A stretch of DNA of 64,000 nucleotides from Citrobacter amalonaticus (GTDB lineage Bacteria; Pseudomonadota; Gammaproteobacteria; Enterobacterales; Enterobacteriaceae): contig NZ_PQMB01000002.1 in NCBI RefSeq assembly GCF_002918555.1, positions 100,104 to 164,103 of the forward strand, given 5' to 3'. Numbering within the stretch: the first letter of the stretch is position 1; the number at the start of each line of letters is the position of its first letter. The position numbers and the translations under genes were made by a program. Positions 20,434 through 30,060 of the stretch are shown here, piece by piece. The notes under the pieces were generated by a model, which searched no databases, was not told the DNA's origin, and was given only the letters and a program-made list of their open reading frames with translations.

Positions 20434-20465
20434 ACAGAGAGCCCCCCTTTCGGAGCGCTCTCTGT
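20434..20465 (-). terminator. Terminator after the TorZ-type reductase gene
   Basis: ACAGAGAGC and GCTCTCTGT form a perfect 9-bp inverted repeat with a 14-base loop. On the minus strand it is followed by TTTTCTTAG. It lies ten bases beyond the reductase stop codon and separates that operon from the tRNA genes. Confidence 0.82.
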
Positions 20466-20474
20466 CAGAGTGAA

Positions 20475-22997
20475 TTACGCGCCTTGCGGCACGGCATGTG
20501 CGGTATTTTGCAGAACTGGCCCCGTGTACTTCTCAATCTGCAACTGCGACATTTGACCGCAGTTTCCCTGCGCCAGACTTGAGGAACCGATATCAAAGGT
20601 CAGGCAGTTGACGTTGCCATTCTTACACAACGAACCAGGCTGCGCCGGGTCTGCCGGATCAAACCACGCCCCTTCGCTGATACGCACCACCCCGTCGCGG
20701 ACACGGTCGGTAACAACCGCACCGACCAGTATCTGGCCGCGATCGTTGAAGGCGCGAACCAGATCGCCATCTTTGATATTGCGGGCAGACGCATCCACCG
20801 GATTAATCCAGATCGCTTCACGATCCGCTACGGCATATTTCTCACGCAGTGGCGTATTGTCGAGCTGGGAGTGCAGGCGATTGATTGGGTGTCCGGTATT
20901 GAGTGAGAGCGGATATTTTGCCGCTTCCTCCCCGCGATACCATTCGTGTGGCGGCATCCAGGTTGGGATCGCTTTACAGTCCTCATAGCCCATTTTGGCA
21001 ATCGCATCCGAATAGATCTCAATTTTACCGGATGGCGTCCCCAGCGGATTGAGCAGTGGGTTTTCACGGAAATCGGCAAAACGAATCCATTGCTTATTCT
21101 CTTCCGGAATTGGGAAACGAATGTAGTTATTGGAGGCCCAGAACATATCAAACGGCGGTAGCGCCACGCGTGCGTTACGCGCCTGGGTTTTCATCTCGTC
21201 ATACATGCCTTTTAACCACAGCATCTCATCTTTACCTTCGGTAAAGGCGTCATGCACGCCGAGAATCTCAGCAATCCCCGCAAACACGTCAAAGTCGTTT
21301 TTGGCTTCATTCTGCGGCGGCACACACTGATGCAACGGGAAGACATAGAGCTGTGAATAATCGCCGCCCATATCCAGATCGTTGCGCTCGTAGGTCGTGG
21401 TGACCGGCAACACAATATCGGCATGTTTTGCGGTGGCCGTCCAGTAGGGTTCATTAACCACGATGGTTTCCGGATTCTGCCAGGCTTTCACCAGATTATT
21501 GGTATCCTGATGCTGATGGAACGTATTCCCACCCGCCACATAGACCATCCTGATATCCGGATAAGTGACCTTCGTACCGTTGTAGTCGATAGTCTTACCC
21601 GGATTGGCAAGCGCGTCAGCAATCCGCGCCACCGGGAATGGCGTAATGTCTTTCGCTGCGGGAGACGTCGGGCTACCCGCCGAGATCCCGGCCAGGATAC
21701 CGCCGCGGGCAGTCGGACTGCCGCCAGAGGAGTAATGGTAACTAAAGCCAAAACCACCGCCGGGTAAACCAATCTGGCCCAACATTGAGGCCAGCGTCAC
21801 CATCATCCAGTGAGCCTGTTCACCGTGGTGCTGACGCTGAATCCCCCAACCGCCCATGATCATGGTGCGATGTTTCGCCATATCACGCGCAAGTTGTTTA
21901 ATAACCTCAGCATCCACACCGCTGATATCCGCCGCCCAGTCCGCGTCTTTCACCACGCCGTCTTCTTTACCGGTCAGGTACGCTTCGAACTTATCAAAAC
22001 CCACGGTATAGGTATTCAGGAAATCCACATTGTGGAGCTTTTCTGCCAGCAGCGTATGGGCAACGCCCGCCATCAGTGCGCAGTCGGTATAACTATGCGG
22101 ACCAATCCACTCAGCCCCCAGCATTCTGGCGCTGTCGCTATGTACCGGATCGATACAGATCATCCGGGTGCCTTTTTTCTTCAGCGCTTCAAAACCAGTC
22201 TGGCTTACGTGATCCGGTAAGTTCCAGCTATTTTTCAGTGTAATCATAGGATTACAGCCAATCATAACCACCAGTTCGGTATTCTCAATAACGTTTGGCC
22301 ATGCGGTCTGTTGTTCGTAAACTTCAACTGAGCCGACGACATGCGGCATGATCACCTGCGCCGCGCCGGTCGAGTAGTCACCAGAATAGCCGACGAAACC
22401 ACCGGCAAGGTTCATCATGCGCTGTAACAATGTGCGCGGATTATGGAACATTCCCACGCTCTTCCAGCCGTAGGAGCCCGCGTAGATCGACGAAGGTCCA
22501 TGCTCTTTTTGCAGGCGACTAATTTCACCGGCCACCAGGTGCAAGGCTTTGTCCCAGCTCACCCGCACCCATTCATCGCGTCCGCGCAGCTCTGGCTTAC
22601 CGTTTTGCGCGCCCCCTTCCAGCCAGCTTTTACGCACCATCGGGTATTTAATGCGGTTCTTTGCATACACCTGATGAGGCGCCATCGTAATCAGTTCGTT
22701 CGGGTACGGATCGTCTTTTATCGGACGGACATCAACCATTTTCCCATCACGGATAATCGCTTCAAACGCCCCCCAGTGGGCACCGGTGAGAATACCGCTT
22801 TCGGCCTGACGCAGTGCGACAAACTGAGGCAACGCCTGGCTTATCGCTTCTGCCAGCGCCGAGCGCGGCCACAGTCCCGCCAGCAGCGGTGCAGCCATTA
22901 GCGCGCCAGCTCCTGCCAGAAAACGGCGGCGAGTCAGTTCTGTTCCTGATTGCTGGCTCTTCTCCGCCATGTCGTAATCATTGTTCTTTTTCATCAT
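20475..22997 (-). CDS. torZ: TorZ/BisC-type periplasmic molybdoenzyme (TMAO/S- or N-oxide reductase)
   Basis: This 840-residue enzyme belongs to the DMSO-reductase superfamily, TorA/TorZ/BisC branch, which reduces trimethylamine N-oxide and related oxides in anaerobic respiration. It has a twin-arginine signal (LTRRRFLAGAGALMAAPLLA, residues 21-40, cleavage after SALAEA or nearby). The molybdenum-ligand Ser lies in GYSGDYSTGAAQ (Ser209), with MLGQIGLPGGGFGFSYHYS and the C-terminal molybdopterin block GDLVRAFNDRGQILVGAVV. It lacks the N-terminal Cys cluster of Fe-S members. It follows its cytochrome partner by six bases and has no torD chaperone gene nearby, the arrangement of E. coli torYZ. 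The second ATG (22994) has better ribosome-binding-site spacing. Substrate is inferred. Confidence 0.85.
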   Translation of the reverse strand: MMKKNNDYDMAEKSQQSGTELTRRRFLAGAGALMAAPLLAGLWPRSALAEAISQALPQFVALRQAESGILTGAHWGAFEAIIRDGKMVDVRPIKDDPYPNELITMAPHQVYAKNRIKYPMVRKSWLEGGAQNGKPELRGRDEWVRVSWDKALHLVAGEISRLQKEHGPSSIYAGSYGWKSVGMFHNPRTLLQRMMNLAGGFVGYSGDYSTGAAQVIMPHVVGSVEVYEQQTAWPNVIENTELVVMIGCNPMITLKNSWNLPDHVSQTGFEALKKKGTRMICIDPVHSDSARMLGAEWIGPHSYTDCALMAGVAHTLLAEKLHNVDFLNTYTVGFDKFEAYLTGKEDGVVKDADWAADISGVDAEVIKQLARDMAKHRTMIMGGWGIQRQHHGEQAHWMMVTLASMLGQIGLPGGGFGFSYHYSSGGSPTARGGILAGISAGSPTSPAAKDITPFPVARIADALANPGKTIDYNGTKVTYPDIRMVYVAGGNTFHQHQDTNNLVKAWQNPETIVVNEPYWTATAKHADIVLPVTTTYERNDLDMGGDYSQLYVFPLHQCVPPQNEAKNDFDVFAGIAEILGVHDAFTEGKDEMLWLKGMYDEMKTQARNARVALPPFDMFWASNNYIRFPIPEENKQWIRFADFRENPLLNPLGTPSGKIEIYSDAIAKMGYEDCKAIPTWMPPHEWYRGEEAAKYPLSLNTGHPINRLHSQLDNTPLREKYAVADREAIWINPVDASARNIKDGDLVRAFNDRGQILVGAVVTDRVRDGVVRISEGAWFDPADPAQPGSLCKNGNVNCLTFDIGSSSLAQGNCGQMSQLQIEKYTGPVLQNTAHAVPQGA

Positions 22998-23003
22998 GGC
23001 TCC

Positions 23004-24167
23004 TTATTTTTTATCCTGTTCAACCGCTGCTGGCATGTCACTGGCGTGTTTTTGTACATACTGCGTCAGGAGGCGTACCTGTTCCTGAGTGAGCGACGTA
23101 CGACCGGACATCCCTTTAACCACCCCGATCCACTGGTTGGCATTAAAGCGATTCAACTCGGTTAAACCGTGGCATCCTGTGCAGTTGTTAGCCATAAGAT
23201 CGGACGCATAGCTCCAGATTTTCTGCTGATCGCCAATCAGGTTCTTCGCTGGCAGCCAGACCTGCAAATCCACTTCATGCCAGACCTGTCTGGTCTCTTC
23301 GTCGGTTACCGTACTATTGACTTTCAGCGCCTTACGGGCCTCTTCACCCAGCAGCGCGCTCATAATACGTTTACCGCGTGCAGCGTAGAACGCCTCCGTT
23401 ACGCCATCCTGCTGCCATCCCTGAACATTCGCCAGCACCATGTCACCCTCGCGCTTAACCACTTTCACTTCGGTTGAGGCCATCAGGTTGCCATCATTAT
23501 GGTCACCCGCCTTCTCACTCAGCCAGAACGGTTGGGTCGCAATGGTGTACAGCGTTGTCGCCGTTGCCGGGGTTTTCACCGCCGCGTTAGCCAGTTCGCT
23601 GGCGCCAGCCGCAGCCAGGCCGCTCATATTCGGCAGAATATGCGCTACCCCTTTGTGGCAATCGATACAGGTTTGTCCTTCTTTGATCGCTACCGGGTGT
23701 TGCTTACGGGCTTCCGGCGTCTGTGCGAGTATATCCATCGCTTTATAATCGTGGCAGGACCGACAGGTCGCCGAGTCATTCTTTTTCAGATCGGACCAGA
23801 CACTTTGCGCCATCGCCAGCTTGTGCGCTTCGTATTTTTCCGGGGTGTCGATTTTCCCGCTCATTTCGCCCCACACATCTTTCAATGCGCCAATTTTGGT
23901 CAACATATAATCGACAGGTTGGTGCGGTACGTGGCAATCTGCGCACTCCGCGCGAATACCTTTATTATTCTGGAAATGCACGCTGCCCTGATATTCTGCC
24001 AGCGGCTGCTGCATCGTATGGCAAGATACACAAAATTCGGTATCACTTGTTTTATGCATAATTGTTGCGGTGCCCGCCAACAGTGCGCCCCCAATGACGA
24101 TGCCAATCAATAGTGTAAATAATATAAGTTTCCGTCTGCCAGAACGATTTGATGAAATTTTGCTCAT
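23004..24167 (-). CDS. torY: TorY/TorC-type membrane-anchored pentaheme cytochrome c
   Basis: This NapC/NirT-family quinol dehydrogenase passes electrons from the menaquinol pool to the adjacent periplasmic reductase. The 387-residue sequence has a single N-terminal membrane anchor (about residues 12-34) and five CxxCH heme motifs: CVSCH, CADCH, CRSCH and CIDCH in the NapC-like part, and CTGCH in the C-terminal monoheme domain. The stretch HKTSDTEFCVSCH followed by GIRAECADCH is closest to E. coli TorY. It heads the two-gene operon with the molybdoenzyme. Confidence 0.87.
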   Translation of the reverse strand: MSKISSNRSGRRKLILFTLLIGIVIGGALLAGTATIMHKTSDTEFCVSCHTMQQPLAEYQGSVHFQNNKGIRAECADCHVPHQPVDYMLTKIGALKDVWGEMSGKIDTPEKYEAHKLAMAQSVWSDLKKNDSATCRSCHDYKAMDILAQTPEARKQHPVAIKEGQTCIDCHKGVAHILPNMSGLAAAGASELANAAVKTPATATTLYTIATQPFWLSEKAGDHNDGNLMASTEVKVVKREGDMVLANVQGWQQDGVTEAFYAARGKRIMSALLGEEARKALKVNSTVTDEETRQVWHEVDLQVWLPAKNLIGDQQKIWSYASDLMANNCTGCHGLTELNRFNANQWIGVVKGMSGRTSLTQEQVRLLTQYVQKHASDMPAAVEQDKK

Positions 24168-24689
24168 TTTATTATTTGACCCTTCTTGTATGTATAAAAA
24201 GCACCAGACCTTGCCAGATGATCATCGTCATATAAATGAATTTACAACGATTGCCGTCATTTTCTAACCCAATAAATTCTTTGGAAATTTTTATAGTTCC
24301 GCACATAATAAGACCATTATGGACGGATGGTTTTTGAGCTGTAACACATTGCAAATCGAATAAACCTTCGCGCAATTGTTAAGATATTCGGATTATCTCA
24401 GGAAGGGATTGGTCTGTTTTTATCCAGTCGATATCAAAAAATGACACCTTCGAATAAATACCCCTACGCATAATGCGGTAAGTATAATAACTCTGAGGAT
24501 ATTCATACAAAAATATTTTTGTTTTTTTATTTTTAGCTACTCAGGAAAATTTCCCAATAATCTCCCCCGGAAATAATCAACCCGTCATACTTTTCCACAA
24601 CGTTATTTTCTGGCGGTCCACCACGTCAGGTGGCCGCGAGGGTCTATTTTTTAAGTGGGTATCCGTCCATTGTACGAACAAGACTCATA
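24168..24689. promoter_or_regulatory. 522-bp AT-rich gap upstream of the TorY-type gene
   Basis: This gap must hold the promoter of the torYZ-like operon. It is clearly AT-richer than its flanks. No perfect FNR palindrome, no TorR decamer pair and no ORF longer than shadow frames could be identified by eye. An imperfect GC-rich hairpin (24613-24637, with one bulged T) lies near the end of the DUF1176 gene. Confidence 0.4.
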
Positions 24690-25724
24690 TTATTTCGCGG
24701 ATTTGACGTCCGTCACCCAGCCTGGTAAATCCCAGGTCCCTCCCAGGCGGATATAACGGCACATCCCGGTAGTCGATTCTTTACTCATACGAAAAGTCTC
24801 TCCATCCCATATCCAGCTGGCCATCCCCCAGCAATCACCATGACCACGTCCCTTCTGCCCCATGATAATTTCGCCATCATGATAATAGGTGCCTGAAGCG
24901 GTAATAAGAACGGGCTGACCCTGAAGTTTACTGTCAGCCACCCAGTAACCATATCCCTCGTTATACGCAGCCCGCCAGCATAGCGCGGAGATCAAGACGT
25001 GTTTGCTATCAATCGGCATCAGGCCGATCGTTTCAGGTTCCTGCCCCTCTGAAGGCTGAATACGGTCACACCCGTCATTCTCTGTTAACGTTGCCAGGAG
25101 TTTAGGCTTCAGCACGGCAAGCTCCGGTGCGGTCAACGCTCTCTCTTCCCCTTTTTGCGTTTTCATTCTTTGAATAACCGGTGCAGGAATTGCGGCCTTC
25201 ACGCTGCTTTCTGGCCTGTCGCCTTTTTGGGTTAACGCGCCCGACGTCCCGATTCGCCCCTGTGCCTCATCCATTTTTAACAGTACGGCATAAGCCCCTT
25301 CACCAGAAAGCAGGAACGTCTCAGACCCACCTCTGAACTCGACTTTCCCTGAGCCTTTCACCGCATTAATCAGATTTTGCGTCTGTTTTTCCGCTAATTG
25401 CCAGGTATCGTCTTTGGCGGGTTTCACCTCACCTGCCGACTGGTCATTTATCCAGAGGCTCAGTTCAGGAGGATTGCTGTCAGATTCAATTTCCGCCAGT
25501 CTCACCTCTGCGGTAACCGCGGTGCCACTCCCCGCTTTGCGCGTTAACAGGACTGAACCACCGGATCCTTCTTCATGGCTGTAGCCTGCGGCACGACAGG
25601 TCAGCGTATTATCACAAACCACTTCCCAGTCCTTGTAGCTGAATGAAACGCCGCTCCGTTCCGCCATCACCGGCGTGCTCACCATCACCAGCGTCAGCAA
25701 TCCTGTCCGGACTCCGTTTTTCAT
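24690..25724 (-). CDS. Exported DUF1176 protein
   Basis: The 344-residue product has a signal peptide (about residues 1-21, ending TPVMAE) and matches the DUF1176 pattern: WEVVCDNTLTCRAAGY near the N-terminus, and the C-terminal block GYGYWVADSKLQG, GRGHGDCWGMASWIWDG, MCRYIRLGGTWDLPGWVTDV. At least six cysteines lie in the exported part, compatible with disulfides. The family is periplasmic or extracytoplasmic with no assigned function. It is a single-gene unit between fabV and the torYZ-like operon and is absent from the K-12 locus. Confidence 0.78.
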   Translation of the reverse strand: MKNGVRTGLLTLVMVSTPVMAERSGVSFSYKDWEVVCDNTLTCRAAGYSHEEGSGGSVLLTRKAGSGTAVTAEVRLAEIESDSNPPELSLWINDQSAGEVKPAKDDTWQLAEKQTQNLINAVKGSGKVEFRGGSETFLLSGEGAYAVLLKMDEAQGRIGTSGALTQKGDRPESSVKAAIPAPVIQRMKTQKGEERALTAPELAVLKPKLLATLTENDGCDRIQPSEGQEPETIGLMPIDSKHVLISALCWRAAYNEGYGYWVADSKLQGQPVLITASGTYYHDGEIIMGQKGRGHGDCWGMASWIWDGETFRMSKESTTGMCRYIRLGGTWDLPGWVTDVKSAK

Positions 25725-25842
25725 CCTCTCTCTCCATCATGGGCAACGCGTTTCAGTCAGAACAGAATTTACTCCAGGTTAGCGGAGTGTCCAACCAGGC
25801 ATTCGTTACGAAACCACGCTAATCGCTTTTTAAATGCATGAA

Positions 25843-25864
25843 AAAAGGGGCTAAAGCCCCTTTT
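25843..25864 (-). terminator. Terminator after fabV
   Basis: AAAAGGGGC-TAAA-GCCCCTTTT is a symmetrical 9-bp stem with A and T runs on either side, 22 bases beyond the fabV stop on the minus strand. It can work in both directions. Confidence 0.88.
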
Positions 25865-25885
25865 GATTTGAATTACACCCGCCAG

Positions 25886-27079
25886 TTACAACGTGATTAC
25901 GTCGAACTCAACTTCCGGATTCACATCTGCATCGTAATCAACTTCTGCAAAACCGAAACCAAACAGGCTGAGGAACTCCTGCTTGTAACCGGCATAATCA
26001 GTTTCCTGCGCCAGGTTTTCGGTGGTGATCAGCGGCCACAGGTCGCGACACGCCTGCTGAATATCGTCACGCAGCTCCCAGTCATCCATACGGATGCGCT
26101 GATTGTCATCAAGCGCATGATTATCGCCGTACAGGCTGGTTGTCATCAGGCGATTGATCTGCTCAATACAGCCCTCATGGATCCCCTGCTCTTTCATCAG
26201 CTTAAAGACCATTGAGATATACAGAGGCATAACAGGAATAGCGGAAGAGGCCTGCGTGACGACCGATTTCAGAACCGCAACATTTGCCGTCCCATTGACA
26301 GGAGCCAGCCGACCGCGAAGCGCGTTCGCGGCGCGATCGAGATCTTCTTTCGCCTTACCCAGCGCGCCGTGCCAGTAGATAGGCCAGGTCAAATCGGTGC
26401 CGATGTAAGAATATGCGACGGTTTTCACGCCATCCGCCAGCACGCCAGCGTTGTTCAGCGCATCCATCCACAGTTCCCAGTCTTCGCCACCCATTACGGT
26501 AACGGTATTGCGAACTTCTTCTTCAGTTGCAGGCTCAATGCTGGCTGTGGTGATTTGATCTTTATTGGTATCAATCGCCTTAGAGGTATAAACCTCGCCA
26601 ATTGGCTTCAGCGCTGAGCGAACCACTTCACCGGTCTTCGGCATTTTTCTGACCGGAGACGCAAGGGAATAAACCACTAAATCAATCTGGCCCAGATCTT
26701 CTTTGATGAGCCTGATAACTTCATCGCGACATTCATCGGAGAACGCATCGCCGTTGATGCTTTTCGCGTACAGACCTTCACGTTTGGCCGCTTCGTCAAA
26801 AGCCGCAGAGTTGTACCAGCCTGCAGAACCTGGTTTAGATTCCGTTCCCGGCTTCTCGAAAAACACACCGATGGTGGCCGCGCCGCTACCGAATGCCGCA
26901 GATATTCTGGATGCAAGGCCATAACCTGTAGATGCACCAATGACCAGCACACGGGAAGGACCGTTAGCCATTTTCCCGTTTTTCTTTACGTAGTCGATTT
27001 GCCTTTCCACATTAGCTTTACAGCCAACCGGATGCGTTGTCGTACAGATGAATCCACGAATTTTAGGTTTGATTATCAT
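25886..27079 (-). CDS. fabV: FabV, NADH-dependent trans-2-enoyl-ACP/CoA reductase
   Basis: FabV performs the last reduction of fatty-acid elongation, like FabI, but is a larger, monomeric, triclosan-tolerant short-chain dehydrogenase relative. The 397-residue length is typical. The N-terminus [20 protein letters not shown], the cofactor loop [16 protein letters not shown], and the active-site pair Tyr-x8-Lys in [13 protein letters not shown] are all present. The Zn-ribbon-like C-terminal tail ([20 protein letters not shown]) is family-typical. It is divergent from ydhR. Enterobacteria normally rely on FabI elsewhere, so this is probably a second enoyl reductase. Confidence 0.95.
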   Translation of the reverse strand: MIIKPKIRGFICTTTHPVGCKANVERQIDYVKKNGKMANGPSRVLVIGASTGYGLASRISAAFGSGAATIGVFFEKPGTESKPGSAGWYNSAAFDEAAKREGLYAKSINGDAFSDECRDEVIRLIKEDLGQIDLVVYSLASPVRKMPKTGEVVRSALKPIGEVYTSKAIDTNKDQITTASIEPATEEEVRNTVTVMGGEDWELWMDALNNAGVLADGVKTVAYSYIGTDLTWPIYWHGALGKAKEDLDRAANALRGRLAPVNGTANVAVLKSVVTQASSAIPVMPLYISMVFKLMKEQGIHEGCIEQINRLMTTSLYGDNHALDDNQRIRMDDWELRDDIQQACRDLWPLITTENLAQETDYAGYKQEFLSLFGFGFAEVDYDADVNPEVEFDVITL

Positions 27080-27244
27080 AATGATGGCTAATTAAGTTTG
27101 CATATTTGCTGTCACGTGGCGCAATGATACCGTCTTTTCCCGCTCTGTAAAAATGATTAATGGTAAGACCTGCGCGCGCAACTGTTCTCACCACCTGAAA
27201 AGCCTTACACTGCCAGAGTTATGAGACGCTAAAGGAAAACAGTG

Positions 27245-27550
27245 ATGGTCAAACTATTACAACTTCATTTCGCTTTTCAGGGTCCATTTGGTCACGATAT
27301 GTCGGAGCAACTTCAGGGGCTGGCGGAGTCCATCAACCAGGAACCGGGTTTTCTGTGGAAAGTCTGGACAGAGAGTGAACAAAATCAAGAAGCCGGGGGG
27401 ATCTATCTGTTTGAAAACGAAGACACCGCCCTCGCTTACCTGGCAAAACATACTGCACGCTTAAAAACACTCGGCGTCGAAGAGGTGATTTACAAGATTT
27501 TCGACGTCAATACGCCGTTAAGTCAGATTAATAAGGCTAATGTTGGGTAA
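27245..27550 (+). CDS. ydhR: YdhR, ABM-superfamily mono-oxygenase-like protein
   Basis: The 101-residue protein is a dimeric alpha/beta-barrel of the antibiotic-biosynthesis-monooxygenase fold. Its N-terminus ([16 protein letters not shown]) and the core [17 protein letters not shown] closely follow E. coli YdhR. Its substrate is unknown. A GTG lies directly before the ATG (27242); the ATG at 27245 gives the family length. In K-12 the next gene is ydhS, whereas here a 30-kb T6SS locus intervenes. Confidence 0.94.
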   Translation: MVKLLQLHFAFQGPFGHDMSEQLQGLAESINQEPGFLWKVWTESEQNQEAGGIYLFENEDTALAYLAKHTARLKTLGVEEVIYKIFDVNTPLSQINKANVG

Positions 27551-27557
27551 TAACATG

Positions 27558-27582
27558 ATCTGAGGGGCGTCCCCCCTCAGAT
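27558..27582 (+). terminator. Hairpin after ydhR
   Basis: ATCTGAGGGG-CGTCC-CCCCTCAGAT is a perfect 10-bp stem eight bases after the ydhR stop. The downstream AATAAG has no T-run, so it may be a bidirectional boundary hairpin between ydhR and the 3' end of the T6SS operon. Confidence 0.6.
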
Positions 27583-27703
27583 AATAAGTTGCGAATTCAG
27601 GCAATTCCCCGGAAAACACGATAATTATCAATTATGCGTCCTGCACATTCCTTAATCGCAATATTTTACAGGTAACATTAATTACCTCCCGAACAGAGTC
27701 GGT

Positions 27704-29044
27704 TTATTCCGCCATTTTTTGTTTCAACAGAGCATACAGCGCAATCTGCTGTTGCAGATGTTGTTCTGCCTGACTCTGCTGCGCTACAGACCAGGGTTGT
27801 CCTTCCGGTATGACAGATAATTGCCGCAGCTGTTCTTCCGCCGGAACAGCACGATTAAAAGACTGTGTAATCGCAAAAACCTCAGACTTCAGCTCGCTTA
27901 CCGTCATGTACTTGCCGCGCTTCTCATCAAGCGCATTTAATCGCTGAGTGAGCTGCTGAAGTTGAGCCATTCCCTGATGCCAGCCGTTGAGCTTTTCAGC
28001 TGGCAGTACCGACGCATTCTGCTGCTGACGCCATTGCGTGGCGAGAGGCAATGCCTGTTCAGGCCAGAGCGCCTGCGCCTGCTGAATAAGTTGCTCGCCA
28101 TAGCGAATGGTCCAGTCCGGCGGCAGCTGAGCCAGCCACTCAAGCTGATGGCGGGTATCCCGAATCCCGGCTTCCGGCGACAGCGGCGGCGGCTGTAAGC
28201 TATGCAACTGTTCAGCCGTCAGCGTCGGAGGTAACGGACTCAGCGACGCCGTCAACTGCTGCAATGCCGGATCGGGCTGATTCAGCATTTGCCAGCCCCA
28301 CAGCGCCGTACTGCCCACCACCAGCACAGACAACGCGCCGGCAAGAAATGGCTTCCAGGGTTTTGCTGGTTGAGGGAGTTCGGTCATTACCTCCACATTT
28401 GGCTGGAATTCTGGCTGTGCCACGTATATCCAGCGCACGCTTTCTGTCGGTTCAGCAACGGACGCGGCGGCTGGCTGGGTGATCCCGATGTGGGGCAACT
28501 GAACGTTTTCCGTTATACCCTCACCGTTTTCCAGCCTGACCGCTGAGGTATGCATCAGCGTGCGTAAGGTGTCGAACTGGCTCAAATGTTTCAGTTCCAG
28601 CCGCTGCAATACCTCCCCCAGTTGCGTCAGGTGCTTTTCTGCCTGATAGAGCTGACTGAGGTCGGCATAACTGAGCGTCAGGGTCCGTATCACCTGTTGC
28701 AGCCGTTTACTCAGGGCGCTGAGGATCTCCATGCGTGCGTGCACCTGGGGGGGCCAGAGGTTTCCCCACTGGCGGGATATCAGCGCCTCCAGCAGTGCCA
28801 GCCCCTCATTCATCCCGTGCAGACCGGCCAGCTGCGTGCGCGCCAGCGTGTACCAGGCGACGGTTTGTAACTCCACGCCGTTTTGTTCAAACAGCGACAG
28901 GCAGAGTTTTTCTGCGTACCGCCAGTTAACGTCCGGACGCGCAGGATGGGTCAGTTTATTCAGCTCATCACGCAGTGAGGCGTAATCGGCAAGCGTGCGC
29001 GGGTCACCGCCTGTACGGAGGTGTCGTTCAGTTATCCAGGTCAT
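27704..29044 (-). CDS. tagA: TagA-like T6SS accessory protein (ImpA-N and VasL domains)
   Basis: The protein has an ImpA_N domain (about residues 10-130), a transmembrane helix near the middle (PFLAGALSVLVVGSTALWGW) and a VasL-type C-terminal domain. This is the architecture of TagA, which in enteroaggregative E. coli docks on the distal inner membrane to stop and hold the extended sheath; that role is inferred. The ATG at 29044 is chosen over a GTG at 29056; neither has a clear ribosome-binding site. It is the last gene of the operon, 33 bases after tssE. Confidence 0.8.
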   Translation of the reverse strand: MTWITERHLRTGGDPRTLADYASLRDELNKLTHPARPDVNWRYAEKLCLSLFEQNGVELQTVAWYTLARTQLAGLHGMNEGLALLEALISRQWGNLWPPQVHARMEILSALSKRLQQVIRTLTLSYADLSQLYQAEKHLTQLGEVLQRLELKHLSQFDTLRTLMHTSAVRLENGEGITENVQLPHIGITQPAAASVAEPTESVRWIYVAQPEFQPNVEVMTELPQPAKPWKPFLAGALSVLVVGSTALWGWQMLNQPDPALQQLTASLSPLPPTLTAEQLHSLQPPPLSPEAGIRDTRHQLEWLAQLPPDWTIRYGEQLIQQAQALWPEQALPLATQWRQQQNASVLPAEKLNGWHQGMAQLQQLTQRLNALDEKRGKYMTVSELKSEVFAITQSFNRAVPAEEQLRQLSVIPEGQPWSVAQQSQAEQHLQQQIALYALLKQKMAE

Positions 29045-29077
29045 AGAGTATGTCACTATCAGAAAAGAGTGATTGGG

Positions 29078-29521
29078 TTACCGGGGAGAGCGGGTATCAA
29101 GAAACTGCTGCTGTTTCAGATGGCGCAGCATAATTTTCCCTTCAGGCATAAATTCCGTGCCGTAGCGAACCAGGCCTGCCTCATACAGTTCAGCATCAAT
29201 GGCATAGCGTAATTCTCCGGGCTGAGTCTGGGGAAGAATCACAACATCGACGCGTTTGAGGCGCGGCTCGTATTTCAGCAGTACGGCTGAAAACGTCGCT
29301 ATTAGCTGGTGCGAGGTTCCGGGCATACCTTGCAGGATGCGGGTCATATCCGGCAAACCGTAATCGGGAAGATGTTTGATACTCCCTGCCCGACTGTTAA
29401 GGATACGCTGCATGTTGTCGAGCACCGACAGAATAAGCTGGTTCTCTTCACTCACCTGCGAAAGCGCCAGACCACCGCTGAAATTGCCGTACAACATTTC
29501 ATGCAGAGAAGGACGCGACAT
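29078..29521 (-). CDS. tssE: TssE, T6SS baseplate gp25-like protein
   Basis: The 147-residue protein is a gp25-like baseplate wedge component. The N-terminus MSRPSLHEMLYGNFSGG and the block IKHLPDYGLPDMTRIL are typical, with the ending pattern YEPRLKRVDV containing the Glu-Pro-Arg of the EPR motif. The start codon overlaps the tssJ stop (TAATG), indicating translational coupling. Confidence 0.92.
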   Translation of the reverse strand: MSRPSLHEMLYGNFSGGLALSQVSEENQLILSVLDNMQRILNSRAGSIKHLPDYGLPDMTRILQGMPGTSHQLIATFSAVLLKYEPRLKRVDVVILPQTQPGELRYAIDAELYEAGLVRYGTEFMPEGKIMLRHLKQQQFLDTRSPR

Positions 29522-30060
29522 TATTTATCCTCCAGCGGAATCAGCGTCAGGCTGTTGCTCCCGGCCTCCAGCACTCGCGGTTTATCGGGGTCCAGTTCCT
29601 CGCGTTCAAGCACCTGTTTCCAGCTCTCATTTGTCACATCCGGAGAACGAAATAACCCGACAACGGCCACAAATTTAGTCTCCGCCTCCATTGGCATATC
29701 CAGAGAGGCATCACCGCCAGGCTTGATGACCAGATCGCGACTTGCGAGCCGATCCTCCTTCAGCAGAGTGTCTCCTTCATTCAGCAGCTGCGGGTAGGTG
29801 ATTTTATCGAACACCTTACGATCTTTAAGCTGGTAAACCCGCACCACCATCGGTACCGAGAGCGAATTGCTTTCTCTGGCGTCAGTATTCAGCGCTTCAC
29901 GCGCGGTAATATCGAGATGCAGCACCTTTATTTTTTTATAAAAAACAGCGCTGAACGCCGATTTTGTGCTCTCGCTGACGCTCTGCGTTAAACCGCAGCC
30001 GCCCAGACTGAGTGCCAGCAACGCCCAGACCACAGTTTTAGTTGAATTTGTACGTAACAC
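29521..30060 (-). CDS. tssJ: TssJ, T6SS outer-membrane lipoprotein
   Basis: TssJ anchors the TssJLM membrane complex to the outer membrane. The start is taken as the GTG at 30060, preceded by AAAGGAAA. It gives a 179-residue protein beginning LRTNSTKTVVWALLALS after the initiator, with a lipobox LSLGGC and lipidated Cys at about residue 23. An upstream in-frame extension to 30174 lies inside tssG and lacks a signal peptide, so it was not used. The mature part shows the TssJ beta-sandwich pattern VYQLKDRKVFDKITY. It overlaps the 3' end of tssG by 23 bases. Confidence 0.9.
   Translation of the reverse strand: MLRTNSTKTVVWALLALSLGGCGLTQSVSESTKSAFSAVFYKKIKVLHLDITAREALNTDARESNSLSVPMVVRVYQLKDRKVFDKITYPQLLNEGDTLLKEDRLASRDLVIKPGGDASLDMPMEAETKFVAVVGLFRSPDVTNESWKQVLEREELDPDKPRVLEAGSNSLTLIPLEDK

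Noticed and set aside
24168..24689. TorR or FNR control sites before the torYZ-like operon
   Set aside because: No decamer repeat resembling the TorR box and no good FNR palindrome could be read in the gap.
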